Source: Whitmania pigra (lineage: Eukaryota > Annelida > Clitellata > Hirudinida > Haemopidae). From it: a stretch of 64,000 nt of DNA. This document shows positions 11,701 through 24,137 of the stretch, piece by piece. How positions within the stretch are numbered: position 1 is the first letter of the stretch; every line of letters begins with the position of its first letter. The stretch is taken from the NCBI GenBank assembly GCA_021613335.1, contig JAJTWR010000067.1, positions 1,016,001 through 1,080,000 of the forward strand, in the 5' to 3' direction. The notes under the pieces were generated by a model. The model did no database searches. It had not been told where the DNA came from and saw nothing but the letters and a program-made list of their open reading frames with translations. Position numbers and translations under genes: made by a program.

Positions 11701-14700
11701 TGTTCACATAAAATCCGGTAAATTTAAATTACATTGCACATAATTTAATCGACAGATGGTCCGTCAATAAGATGCAGACGTACTGAGAAATAGAGGGAAA
11801 CACCCAGAGAGAATGAGTGAGAGAAAGAGATGGTCAGGAATTGGAAGAGGGAGTCGGCCACAGATGTTACAGTTCGGTGTTGTTCTGTCCGTGTACAACA
11901 AATGGTCTCCCAGCACAACTAGCACAGCTGTTTTTGTGAGTGATTTGATTATGCGAGATTCATTCAACTCACACGTCCAGCGTCCGTCCATTGACCAGGT
12001 CCATCCAACCACCCACTCACCCATCCAATCATTCAATCCCTTTCTTTAAGCTTATCGCTAGGACAGATCCATCAATTCTTTCCCTACTCGTCAGTTTATC
12101 AACTCACTTATTCACCCAACCATTCCTTCCCTAACAACTCATTCATTTCCTCAAACACCCATAAATTATAGTGCCGAGTTGATCCACCCACTCGGTCTCT
12201 GACTACCCCACACCGTGTCAGTCGGGATGGAAATGATGCTACGGCAGAATAAGTTGAGGCCTTGGAAGTAGACGAGGCGACCTCCACTCTCAATCCTTAT
12301 AATCACATGATACGCTTACATCATTTTGGGTTTACCTTATCGGCCGAACAGGCGAGTAACATCTGGCCTCCTCGTAACGTATGTGTGACGTCACAGCCAC
12401 GTGGCCGGCTACCATGTGTCGGCGTAATCTTGCGGGTGCAGTGAGCGATTGGGATTGTGACTGGAATAAGATCAGGGCGCCGAGATAGGACACGTGCCGG
12501 GTTTTAAGGGGGGTTGGAGTAGGAAAACCCAGAAGCTCGGGCGACTGATATTTTGAACGTAGCCAAACAGGTAGGTAACTTTCTAAAATAAAGTCCTTTG
12601 AATTTAAAACTAAATCGCTCCATGTAAAACGCAAAGCTAAACTTCAGAATAAAAAAATTTCCTCTTGAAATTAATGCATTTGTTGAAATCGTAATCGTCT
12701 TCATCCACTCGTACCAAGCAAACAGACAAAAGGATGCCCACCCCCCAAACGGTGGGTACGTGTGCATGGAGGAGGGATGTGTAGGAGTCGTGTTGTTATC
12801 TTCAAAAGAGCAGAACTTTGTGCATAAAGGTTCCCATGTAATGCAGTTGATGATGGCTCCTATAATCGCCCTCTTGCAGGACTCCCTTTATCTATGCTTC
12901 TCTCTCTCTTTGGTTCTCTACCTATCTCTCTCTGATAATTCTCCACATCCTCCGTCCATCCATCCATCCAGAGCTCATGAAGATTGCTTGGCCGTTCGTA
13001 CATTCCATCAGGCTTTTCCAGGTGAGCTTCACACCCCATCAAAGAAATTTTCACACTCGCCTCCTCACTCCTTTTTTTTAAATCCATCCCTCCTAAATGT
13101 CTGAACAACATTAACAGGAACGACATTTTAGCTCCTGCTGGATTCGAAATTAGGTATCGGCTATTTCGGTTTTCAAATCTCTCGACGCAAAGCAACCTCA
13201 GTGTTGTAATTTCCGGCATTTTCTAAATCCCTTTCGCGGCATCTTTTTTCGTCAGGTCTGATAAAGTTATCAGCGTTGAGTCTGGGATCTCACCTCAAAC
13301 CACGGTATGATTGAGATTAAACGGACCATCTTATTAAGCATTTTTCAAATTTCTCAAAACCTTCCTGAGCCCAACAACAGTAATGTTTTGTGTTTGTTTA
13401 AGTCACAATTATTCAATACACAACAGGTCATCAATATATATTGATCATTGGACGACAAAACTAACAAAAGAACAAATTAAAGCAAAACAAATTATAATAA
13501 AAAAACAACATGGATACGATAAACTTCCATCAATCCCCGTATTTGCGGCGCAGTCCAGAAATTACGTAATTTAATTAATCTTAATCCCTAGTAATTAGAG
13601 GGATTTAATTAAGTAATGTTTAATGACACATTTATAATAAACTGATAAATTATCGCCCTTTTTAAAGCGAACGAACAAATCCGATCAGAGTGGAAAACAA
13701 AAATGGCTGACGGAATTCAAATTCGACGTCTGCGTTTTAGATCATCCGTGAAATGTAATTTTTGAAGCTTTTATATAAATTTAAAAAAAATAAATCAAAT
13801 TTGTCTTTAAAAATAATTACAATTTTCAAAAATATTGTTTGGAATAAAAAATGGATTCGATTATTTTCGACCCGTTCGTCTCTTATCCCGACAGATTGTT
13901 TAAACTGTTTCCAAGAGCAAGTGGCCAATCAATTGGTAATTTCCACGCTTCCATTGAAGAAATTTTATAGTGGAACTTGGGGTTTCTAAAACGTCCACAT
14001 TGGTATTTTCATATCAAATTAGGGGACGGTAACCTTAACCCCAGTTCCACGAGGTTCCGGTGACCATATGCCAGAACCGCGAGGGCCTTGGTTACGATCT
14101 TTTGCAATTGTTTAAAAAAAAGATGGTAAAATGAGATGAAGAAAAATATTCGGATGAAAGAAATGGATGGAAGGAAAAAAGCACAGGATGAGTTATTTTA
14201 ATAATTAGGAAAATATAAGATCGCCATCGCAGGTGTTTTGTTCCCTTGAAAACTCGATATTACCGAGTGATCACCTCCACTATCCTCTCAGTACTCCATC
14301 CGCATCTCTTTTTCATTCGTCCGTTTATTCATTCATTCGTTCGTTCTTTCATTCAACTGTGAGTGAAAAGTCCGTCTTTAATCAAAAGTATTGATTTTAA
14401 TCATTCACATCAAATCATAATTGAAAATAACTTTTAAAGTTTTATTTGAATATGAAATTTTTAAATCGCTTTAAGTTTTTATAATTGTTTAAAAATCAGC
14501 TTATTTTTAAATTAATTCAACACAGCTAAAACAAGCAAAACGTCTTCAACAAGGTCAATATTCTAATCCTTCAGCCACCACATAATAACTGCTCCACATA
14601 ATTCCCAAAGTTCCCCAATTTCTCTCAAATTTATGCAACTTCTAAATAAGTAAATTTTTCTATCATTTCTTTATTAGGCTACCTGTTACTTCATTCATTC

Positions 14701-16700
14701 TGTCCGGACTGATTGAGCTTTTGAATTAGAGCTGGTTATAACGGTTATTGTGGCAGTCCATTTAACTAATTGACTCGCGGTTAAGGAGCTGTTTTTCTCA
14801 GAGTCAACAGTTCCATAACCATCATTATCAGCGCTATTTATTTTTATATTGTTTTAACCTCTTCATAATAACAAAATAATTAATTATGTAACATAATCAG
14901 TCAGAAATACGTCATAACAAACACACGCAATAATAAATATTATTGCCAATTTTGAAGAAAAAAAAACAAAAATAAAGAAAAAAGTCTAGATCCATTTCAC
15001 AAGAAGTCAGTGCGGAGACAAAGACACGGAAGGAGACAAACAAAGAAATACGGAAACAGACCGGAACGGGGACGGGCAAAAGATATCCTGGTGTTAATCA
15101 GGGAGTAACTGGGCGATAATATATCACGGCCATGATTGATGTCCTGAACAAACGCTGTTTAAAAATGAATAAAAAAAATGATTGATTTTCCTACCGTGGG
15201 CCATGTGTTAGGTCTTCCTATTGATACGAGACCTATGCCCTCTTTCTGTCCATTTCGTTCTTTTCATTTCAAAAGGGGCGGACTCCACCTACCCTGACCC
15301 CAAGCTAAAGTTACGTGGGTTTATACAACTTTTAGATGTAAACGTTTTTAATCACAATTTCTCATAATAACTCTAACTTTGCACTCAAAGGCTCTAACAA
15401 CCTCAACTCTGACCTCAGCGATACTCCTCGCCTTTGACTTTAGCCCTAGCTCGTAGGTCATGACCCTAACCCTGAAAAGATGGAAAATAATTTGGGGACA
15501 GATCCATTTAAAAAAAAAAGCATTGGTTAGTTCTCTTTTGAGAATATGAATAATCATAATAATTTGAGAAATAGAAAGAACAAATAATAACTTAATAAAG
15601 AAGTAATATTAATAAAAATATTTCGATCTGAAATTTTGAAGGCTTTTGAAGAATGAAATCACGTTCCATCTTTAAGAGTATGATGCATTTCTGTACGTCA
15701 GGCTTGAAGTTTTGAAATATTGCCATCCCATACATATTTTTTTTATTTCGAATTGTTTATTTATTCCTTAAAAAATAATATATTAACATATTAATCAATT
15801 AATTAAATACTTACTTATTCGACAAAACATTTGAATCTTGTTAAACATTGTCAATAAATTACGAGCTTGATAAAAAGTAACCATTATTTATTGTCATCAA
15901 AAATAATTGTTGTAATAAATTATTTATATATTAGTTATTATTATTTAAATTATAATGTTTTAATTCAATTAACTAATAGTTCTCATAACAAATTAATGAT
16001 ATTATAATTACTAAGTTTGATTAATTTAATTTTTATTTTATTGAATACAGTCAAAGAAAAACAGATGTTTAATGCAAAATTCTATTTATTTATAATTTAA
16101 TAAAATAATTCGATGCTCTTGATTATTTATTTGATGCATTAAGAATTACTAAGAGTATATTTGAATATCATAATTTATTTTTGAAAATTGAATTCGTAAA
16201 TTTTGTGTAACCATTTTCGGCACCGTAACAACCGTTTGTAAACTTATCATTCCACCGGGTGACACAGGTAAGCACCCTACAGTGACGTATATGTTGCCAA
16301 GGTCATTCCACCGTCCATGAATGGGTAGCTTGAGGCCGTGAGTGGGCGACCCCATAAATTTGATTTAAGGTAACCGCGCGTGGCATAATTTATATTATGT
16401 TCATTCATCCATTTATTCGTCTATCAATCCAACCATATCCAACTATCCATCCATCCAAGTTGGTGGGGCACCGGTAATTGAGAGGCATAACATAATGGTT
16501 ATGAGGATTGTGATGATGACGATGACAAGGCGTTTACGCTGATTGTCATTAAAAAGACACTCAGTCATCAATAGTCTGTGCCCCACTCTTTGTGTCCCCT
16601 TGGTCGTGAGCCCATCTGTCCCTGGCGTTCTCCGGTCTCCGTACGGAACAAGTCCATTTGTTTTGGTCACAGCCTCTTGAATATTTCATCGGCCGTCCTG
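8790..16700. other. Gene-poor stretch of about 8 kb
   Basis: Alternates AT-rich DNA (9200-9560, 10130-10560, 13570-16200) with degenerate CAGACA-type sequence (9690-10040, 11040-11700, 15000-15080) and CCAT patches. The longest frame, on the minus strand at 10964-11629, has no recognisable domain. A tRNA-like B box (GGTTCGATCCCCGG on the minus strand) lies near 10776-10789. Confidence 0.5.
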
Positions 16701-16705
16701 GTCAT

Positions 16706-17254
16706 CTTCTTTTTCACTCACTCACTCACTCACTCACTCACTCACTCACTCACTCACTCACTCACTCACTCACTCACTCACTCACTCACTCACTCACTCA
16801 CTCACTCACTCACTCACCACTCACTCACTCACTCACTCACTCACTCACTCACTCACTCACTCACTCACTCACTCACTCACTCACTCACTCACTCACTCAC
16901 TCACTCACTCACTCACTCACTCACTCACTCACTCACTCACTCACTCACTCACTCACTCACTCACTCACTCAACTCACTCACTCACTCACTCACTCACTCA
17001 CTCACTCACTCACTCACTCACTCACTCACTCACTCACTCACTCACTCACTCACTCACTCACTCACTCACTCACTCACTCACTCACTCACTCACTCACTCA
17101 CTCACTCACTCACTCACTCACTCACTCAACTCACTCACTCACTCACTCACTCACTCACTCACTCACTCACTCACTCACTCACTCACTCACTCACTCACTC
17201 ACTCACTCACTCACTCACTCACTCACTCACTCATTCACTCACTCACTCACTCAC
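16706..17254. repeat. Large (CACT)n array
   Basis: About 137 units, nearly perfect. One-base slips occur near 16817 (CACCACTC), 16970 and 17127 (both CAACTC), which split it into blocks in different phase. It is the reverse-complement motif of the GTGA arrays elsewhere. Confidence 0.97.
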
Positions 17255-18513
17255 TCTTTCCTCATCTTTCCCCATTTTCTTATACCATGCTGAGAGGGGG
17301 CAGTCTAAAAGATTGCCTTAAAAATCACTCCTTTCCTGACCGAAATGTTCTCGAACTTTCGACGAGATGATGAGCGAGGTGGCCTCACTCGCACAGGAAC
17401 GACAAATACACGCACGTTCACGCTCACCAATATTCTCGGACACTCGACGATGCAGTTGGAGAAAGCCAGTTGGAAATAAAAAAATATAAAACTCCGACAA
17501 TGACAACGATGACGACGACGGCAAGAAGCTAATGAGATCACGATGACGAGGGTGATGGCTGAGACGAAGGTAGCAGTAAATTAAGAAAAACTTGAAAAGG
17601 ACAATCTTGACACAAATAATCACGCCGATGGATTAATAAAGACGGGGACGAGCGTCAAAGGCTGAACATCAGAGAAAGAAGTACGAACGAAAAACGGACA
17701 ATTACAAGAACAGGCACACATTTGGACAGATAGAAATCAGATCTATGAAGGCAAGGAGACAAACTCATTAGGACAAAGACATGCAATCAAGAGGACAAGA
17801 TATTACTGATACGGACAAAGACAAAGTCGACGATGAGACAAAGACACAGACATTGACAAGGACAGTGACGGGAAAGCACGTGGCATGCGCAGGAGACGCG
17901 CCAGAGTGGTGCAGATGGTTCCCCTTGAAGTTAATCTAACTTGATTCCTGTACATCCTGTTTTCCATTCCTGCTTCTTTTTAATCGTTTTAATTTTTCCT
18001 CGCACCTGGTCTCCTCCTCTCACCATCACGGAAGGACTGCAGTGGCTGAGGAGGCGACGTACGGATGGGTTGATTAGGTGTGTGGGTTTGGGGATGGGGA
18101 TGGGGATGAGAAGGGGGTGGTTCTTAGATAGAAAGCAAGGGAAAGAAATGCAACATCATCCTCATAATCATCGGCGGGGAGGCGAATGAAATCTTGATGA
18201 ATCGAATCGACTAGAGCACTCTATCCACTCTTGAGCTTATCCTTGACTTCCTCATTTCTCTCTTTAATTATTACCTCACACCCAGACTTTTAATCCCCCT
18301 CACACATCCCCCGCAGGAACCTGACCCCATCCCGTCATCACTAATGGAAAATACCATTGAGATGAAGAGAAGTAGAGAAGGCATCTCCACTTGATTAGAT
18401 TAACCCCTTCTATGGGTGGTCCAGGTGTTACTAGGAGACTATTCGGGGACAACATAGCCGGACGCCTAATGGAGGTCTCTGTTCTTTGCAAATGCAGTGG
18501 GTCTGAGTGGATG
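17255..18513. other. Non-coding stretch between the CACT array and the hAT element
   Basis: Degenerate GACAAAGACA-type sequence dominates 17640-17890. No gene was recognised. Confidence 0.5.
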
Positions 18514-18521
18514 GTCGGTGG
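18514..18521. repeat. hAT target-site duplication, left copy
   Basis: GTCGGTGG directly precedes the left terminal inverted repeat and is identical to the 8 bases after the right end. Confidence 0.9.
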
Positions 18522-19128
18522 CAGTGATGGGTAGTATTTCAAATCAAGTGATTTAAAATCACGAAATAAAATCGCCTTTGTGATTTTATGATTTGATTCA
18601 AAATCATCGTGTGTTGTGCGATTTTGATTTTTATTTTAAATCATATTTTTGATGATTGATGATTTTTTTTAATATGTAAAAATCACGAAATCATATAAAA
18701 TTTATATTTCAAAATTTAGTTTTTTTAAATATTTAATATTTAATAAATTTTTAATATTATATAATATCTTTCTTTATGACATTATCAGTCGATAATCGAT
18801 GCAACTTCCTTTTATTAACTTGTATTGTTGTTGTTAGTGCTATTCCGACCTCATGGTTAACGAAAGTTGTAAAATTGCTGATAATGATAAAACCGCTTGT
18901 GAATTGCCGCCGCTTCCTTAAAAAATTACAAGTGAGGAAGCTGACAAAGTTGTAGCTAAATGTATTGATTGTGTTAATAAGTCGATATCAGGATCGAGAC
19001 GTGCAACAATTTCCTACGCCATCTAATGCTTTTTACATTCTTAGCTACATGAAAAATAAATTTTTTTAAATATAAGGATGTATGACACACGATGCATGTT
19101 GGAACTGAATATATGACAAACAATTCTT

Positions 19129-19680
19129 ATGGAACTAGTATTAGAAGTGTTTTTACGTAGAACGAATTCTGCACCAGCTGATCAGGATCAACATTTAGAA
19201 ATAGTCTTTGACAATGAATATTACGGATATTATGAGGATCATCAGTCTGACTTGCAAAAAGTCACTGTTAACAAGGCAAACAGTATCCGCACCAATATCA
19301 TGAATTATTTGTCTGATGCGGAATGTCATCTCTCTAGTCTTGAATCAAGCCTAGTCAAAAAAATCTTTGTTGTAACTTCATTTATTTATATAGCGCCATA
19401 TGCATAGCGTCAGAGGCTCTTGTAACCATTTATATAGCGGTCCTTCCCAAGGGAACTGGTGTCAGTGCAGGCTGGGTTTCGAACACCACACATTACGACT
19501 GTTGCCATTACCGCCGTATGCAATTCGGCTAACCTGAACGCCCCTAGTCACTTTGTGCGCTATAATACAAAGCTGCCACCATTAGCTACTAGAGAGGTTA
19601 TTTAGTTCGGCAGGACTGATTGAAACATCAAGAAGGAACAGACTACATGATTCGATGTTTCAAAAACTTTTGTTTTTGAA
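19129..19680 (+). pseudogene. hAT transposase C-terminal remnant, interrupted by a SINE
   Basis: Before the SINE the frame reads RRTNSAPADQDQHLEIVFDN and later NYLSDAECHLSSLES. After the SINE it resumes as VRYNTKLPPLATREVI, similar to the hAT C-terminal dimerisation block (YN..LP.SA..ERLFS). Stop codons follow in TAG and TGA. The N-terminal BED finger and most of the catalytic core are missing, so this is a fossil that cannot make an active transposase. Confidence 0.65.
19370..19543 (-). mobile_element. tRNA-derived SINE, copy 3, nested in the hAT element
   Basis: The minus strand carries CAGGTTAGCCGAATTGC, GTGTTCGAAACCCAGCC and CGCTATATAAATGGTTACAA, as in the copy at 43571-43755. CCTAGTCA flanks it on both sides (about 19349 and 19542), which is consistent with an imperfect target-site duplication of about 8-16 bases. 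It splits the hAT transposase remnant, so it is younger than that insertion. Confidence 0.75.
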
Positions 19681-19900
19681 AGTTAATAAAAGCTTTGAAA
19701 ATTGACAGTGTTGAAAAAGTTCGTGCACTTTTTGGTCAAAGTGATTTGATTTTGATGATTTTAACGTCAAATCACATGCGTGAACCTGATTTTAACGTCA
19801 AATCACATGCGTGAACCTGATTTCGATTTCCAATCACTTTTTGTCTGGTGATCTTGATTTTGATTTCCAATCACTCTGAACGTGATTTTACCCATCACTG

Positions 19901-19908
19901 GTCGGTGG
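19901..19908. repeat. hAT target-site duplication, right copy
   Basis: GTCGGTGG directly follows the right terminal inverted repeat and is identical to the left copy. Confidence 0.9.
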
Positions 19909-19909
19909 G

Positions 19910-22900
19910 TAGATCGAGTGGATGAGCAGAGGGTAAATTTAGTGATTGGGTAGCTTGGCTAAGTGGGTAGACATTGCGGGTGGATGCCTTAGGTATTGGG
20001 TGCCCTGATGAATATTGACTATGCCATGTAACTTAAATGCAACAATTAAATAACTTAAGTGGATTCGTAACAGAAATATTAATGATTATGAACAAATGAA
20101 TGAATGAATAAATGGAAGTGACTTTAGGCACCCCTCGTTCGAGAGTTCTCAGAATAAAAATCTCTTAAGATGAATCGATGAGTATGGCTCCATCAAACCC
20201 TGAAGCCTAAGCTGATTATTGTGACCACGCTCCACTCCCGAAGTTGACTTCTAATATGGCGGCATTGGTCAGATACTGAAAGCGTTGAGGGTATAACCAG
20301 AATGCGGTAATGTGTCGAAACTTAAATAAAAAACAAAAATAAAACAAAAAAGTTAAACAAAAATTCTCAAATTCAATCTGTGAATGAAATTTAACAAATT
20401 CTAAAATTAACGACAACCCAATGCAGAAAGCCCAAGATCGCACCATTGGAATGATGTGGTTGGGTTTGACAAGGTTGTCACTAGTGTTGATAGATTCATC
20501 ATCGTCATCATCATCATCATCATTTTTCCGGAGTCAGCTTCCCCCTCTCCAGCAAGGAGGGACGGAGGGTGAATAACAGAGACGGCAAAGATAGGCTGTG
20601 AAACAAAGTTTACTAGAACAACAAAGCAACCAAAGTAATTATTTAAATAATTATGATTATTATTTGTTGATTCATCATTTAATAGTAAATTATTATTAAT
20701 AACATAATATGTGCCATTAACTATTAATTATGAACTTAAAGATTTAGTGATAAATAAACATATAATTAAATTATTAGAAGCTAAATATGATGATTAAATA
20801 ATTACAATGAACAAAAAAACGAAACCTCATCATTCATCTAGAAAAGGAAAACAAGATGTCTGGAAAAAAACGGACTCAAAAGATCATCGACCCAAAAACA
20901 TGCCCAAACGTCCACCCAAACACACATTCGCACAAACCTTACAAAAAACAGTTCCAAACAAACAGACACAGAGACAAAAACATTGCCAAACAGGCACACA
21001 AACAGACGAAAGCATTTCCACTCAGACATATATCCATGTGAACAAACAGACAAACATACAAGCACCCTTCCACATGCACAAACAAACACCCACACATGCT
21101 TACATACGTTCATAGCCATACAAAGAAAACGAGACAAGGAACGACAGCTAGTGATACACGAGGACGGACTGAAGAACGGAAGGAGCGAAGGATAAGAGCA
21201 CCTGGCGGTTATATCTCGTCGAAACACCTGTCCTGTTGGGTTCGTCGATCAACTCCCCCCGGTTGGGTGAACGGGAGCTGATAACATCCGACACGTGCAC
21301 ACGCACACGGTCGTCACGGACGCCGTCTGCTTGGATACTAAAATTCTCGCCATGGAAATGGCCACGGAGGATCCGTTGCTGTTGTTGTTTTGGATGATGA
21401 TGACGATGGCGGTGATGATGATGATGATGACGATGACGACGATGATGATGGTGACTGCTTCCATTGTCACTAGAATCAACCTCATCATTAACGATAAACA
21501 CGTAATATCTAAATGCGATGCGATGTCATGTAATTTTTCAAAATACTGGGGCAGACTTTCGGTTCCTGATAGGTTACTCCCAGGTAAGTTATAGTTTTCC
21601 ATTTTGACAACGTTTATTAATCGTCGTCATCAGCACCATCGTCATCAATACCATTGTTGTCATAATCGTCGTCGTCATCATCATCATCGCCATCAACAAC
21701 AACGTCCAGTTTTGCAATCGTAACGAGGAGGTCGTGGGTTCAAGACCCAACGGAGTACTATATTATTGGTAGCATAATACCTCACTCAGCACATAGCAAA
21801 CCAAAGCCCAAATCTCATCAAGGTTATCATCTTCATCATTATCATGATCCTGATCTATTCCATCATCATCATCTCATTCTTCCTTCAAAACTATATCTCA
21901 TACGCCTTAAATGGCCTTCTCCCCATCCCAAATCCTACCCCGTTTCGTGATGACTCAATCCCTCACCCAGCTACTCCAATATCTTACCCTACCCCCATCC
22001 CAGACAATATCCACCCACCCTGACAACGTACGCGTCCGGCCCGCAAAGAATCAAGAGACTATCCATCAAGGAGTTTTACGCCATTGTTATGCGACATCTG
22101 TCGGCTTTGTAACGGGGTGCTCCTATCAGTCCCTGGCACAGTCGGACTTATGGCGGCTCGGAGCTGGAAAAAAAGAGAAGTTGATGAGAAAAAAGAGAGG
22201 GGAAGATGTTGATGAGGAGATTAGAGTTGGAGAGTTGTTGGTTTGAGGAGAAGAAATAGATGGATGGAATGACGGTTGCGTTGGATGAGAAAGATCATTA
22301 GGATGATGTCAAGTAATGCAAGCCATATCGTGTCATGGTGATGATGATGGTGATGTTTAACACGACGACGATGATTATTATCCAGGTGATATGGTGACCA
22401 TTGTAAAACAAAATTGACCGTATTATTCCCGTTATCATCACTATCATCATCTTCTTTGTCTTCATAACCATTGTTCATGGTCATTATTATCACCATCACC
22501 ACCATCATCATCATCAGCATCATCATATTGGTCGCCGTCCTACTTATCATCATCATCATCATCATCATCATCCGACAGGACGGGGAAGGGGGCGCGGAAT
22601 GACGTAGTAGAACAAACTTGAATAATACTTAGGACATCTCCAAGCGCCAACCGGCTGTACGCCGATAAGGCGCGAGATTTATTACGGAAAGCCGTGCATT
22701 TCTCGCTAACTCACGTCGTATCTCATAACTCTTGCTTGAAACAATGTACTTTCCAATCTTTCTTTTCCTAGTCCATCTATCTGCCCCTCCTCTCCTTAGA
22801 ACTTTTACCCCACTCTGGTCTGACAAAGGGCGAGGGCCTTTGTCGGGACACCTCGTTGATTGGGCGCTCATTGACATCGATCGGGTGTGCCTCTGTCAAT

Positions 22901-23240
22901 TGTTCTAATTGTCTGATGGAGATCTCGATTTTTGTCGATACAATGATCCTTGAAAGAAACCGCTCTAAAGTGAACTAAAATATCTTCGTACTATCACGGA
23001 TACCTGTTGATGTTTCAATCGCAAGATGTTATTGTTATTGTTGCATGTGGCCTTCTTTTGTTTTGTTTCATTTGTTGTTGTTGTTGTTTTTGGAAAAAAT
23101 GTCGGTTGGCGATAAAAGAAAGTGACTTTGACGTTTATGTATTTTTTCTTCCATTTGAGAATAAACTCTCTCTCGATTGATTCGGAAGTAAACATATTGA
23201 AGATTATTAACCCCTTTCATCGCTCAATTGATTGAGAATT
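19910..23240. other. Gene-free stretch with microsatellites
   Basis: GAT/CAT repeats occur near 20500, 21395-21450, 21620-21700 and 22330-22570. An AAACAGACA-rich degenerate block lies at 20860-21130. A B-box-like GTGGGTTCAAGACCC lies at about 21735-21749. No supported coding exon was found. Confidence 0.45.
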
Positions 23241-23330
23241 GCTACTGTGTTGTAGTTGTATTATTATGTTACCATTATTATTATTGTTGTTGTTATTATT
23301 ATTTTGTTGTCATCATCATCATCATCATCA

Positions 23331-24056
23331 TCATGTCGCCTTCCTATGCTTGTTGACCCTTTTGACATCGGTGTCATTGAAGAACCATGGATCACAAAAG
23401 GGCCTCCTCCCACTGACTTGTACATCGTAGTTGCCCACGTACAAACCATCGGTGTACTTGTCCGCATTGTATCCCATGTAGGTTCTATGGGCACCCATTA
23501 TAACATGGCACGTCTGGGGTAAGGGAAGAGTGGAGTTTAGAACATAAACAATGTTAATAGTTATAGTAATTAATAATTTGTAAAATTGTCAAGTAATTAT
23601 CTATTTTTATATAATTATAATAATTACTAATTTCATAATAACTAATTTTAATATTATTAATTAAAGATATTATCGAATATTTATTTATCTATTATTAAAA
23701 TATATAATAATTTATTACTTATTATTAAATTAGTTGAGTAATTAGATATTATTTACTATTAATTAATTATAATTAGATTGTAATTGTTACAAATGATAAT
23801 TTAATACTGACTCCTGCTGATAGTGAGTTCTTGCATTTCCTTGAAGTTCCGAAGCAGTTATTCTTGATGGACTCGTGAAAGTAAATGCGAGCTGATTCGT
23901 GATCGCACGTGTCATTTCCTGGGGCTAGGAGGCGGGAAAGAATAATTATAATTTAAATATATATTAATATTATTAATATTAATTATTAGCAGTTATTATT
24001 TAATTACTTTATTATTAGTATAACTTAAAGATGTTATTATTATTATTTTTTTTTTA

Positions 24057-24137
<81 letters not shown>

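Larger units (their letters stand above)
18522..19900 (+). mobile_element. Non-autonomous/decayed hAT DNA transposon with TIRs and 8-bp target duplication
   Basis: The left end starts CAGTGATGGGTAGTATTT and the reverse complement of the right end starts CAGTGATGGGTAAAATCACG, so 12 terminal bases match perfectly in inverted orientation. The flanks are identical 8-bp duplications, GTCGGTGG, at 18514-18521 and 19901-19908; eight bases is the hAT hallmark. Both subterminal regions are dense in AAATCA/TGATTT words. The interior keeps only a C-terminal transposase remnant (19129-19370, continued 19543-19680), which resembles the hAT dimerisation region and is broken by stops. A SINE is inserted inside that remnant. 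Confidence 0.9.

Noticed and set aside
16578..17321. Thr-His-Ser-Leu repeat ORFs
   Set aside because: Product of the CACT array; the same peptide appears on the minus strand of every GTGA array.
23239..23522. Plus-strand ORFs at the lipase last exon
   Set aside because: They are antisense to a phase-correct exon with the family MGYNADK..PFC ending; the low-complexity N-terminal part comes from TTA/CAT repeats.
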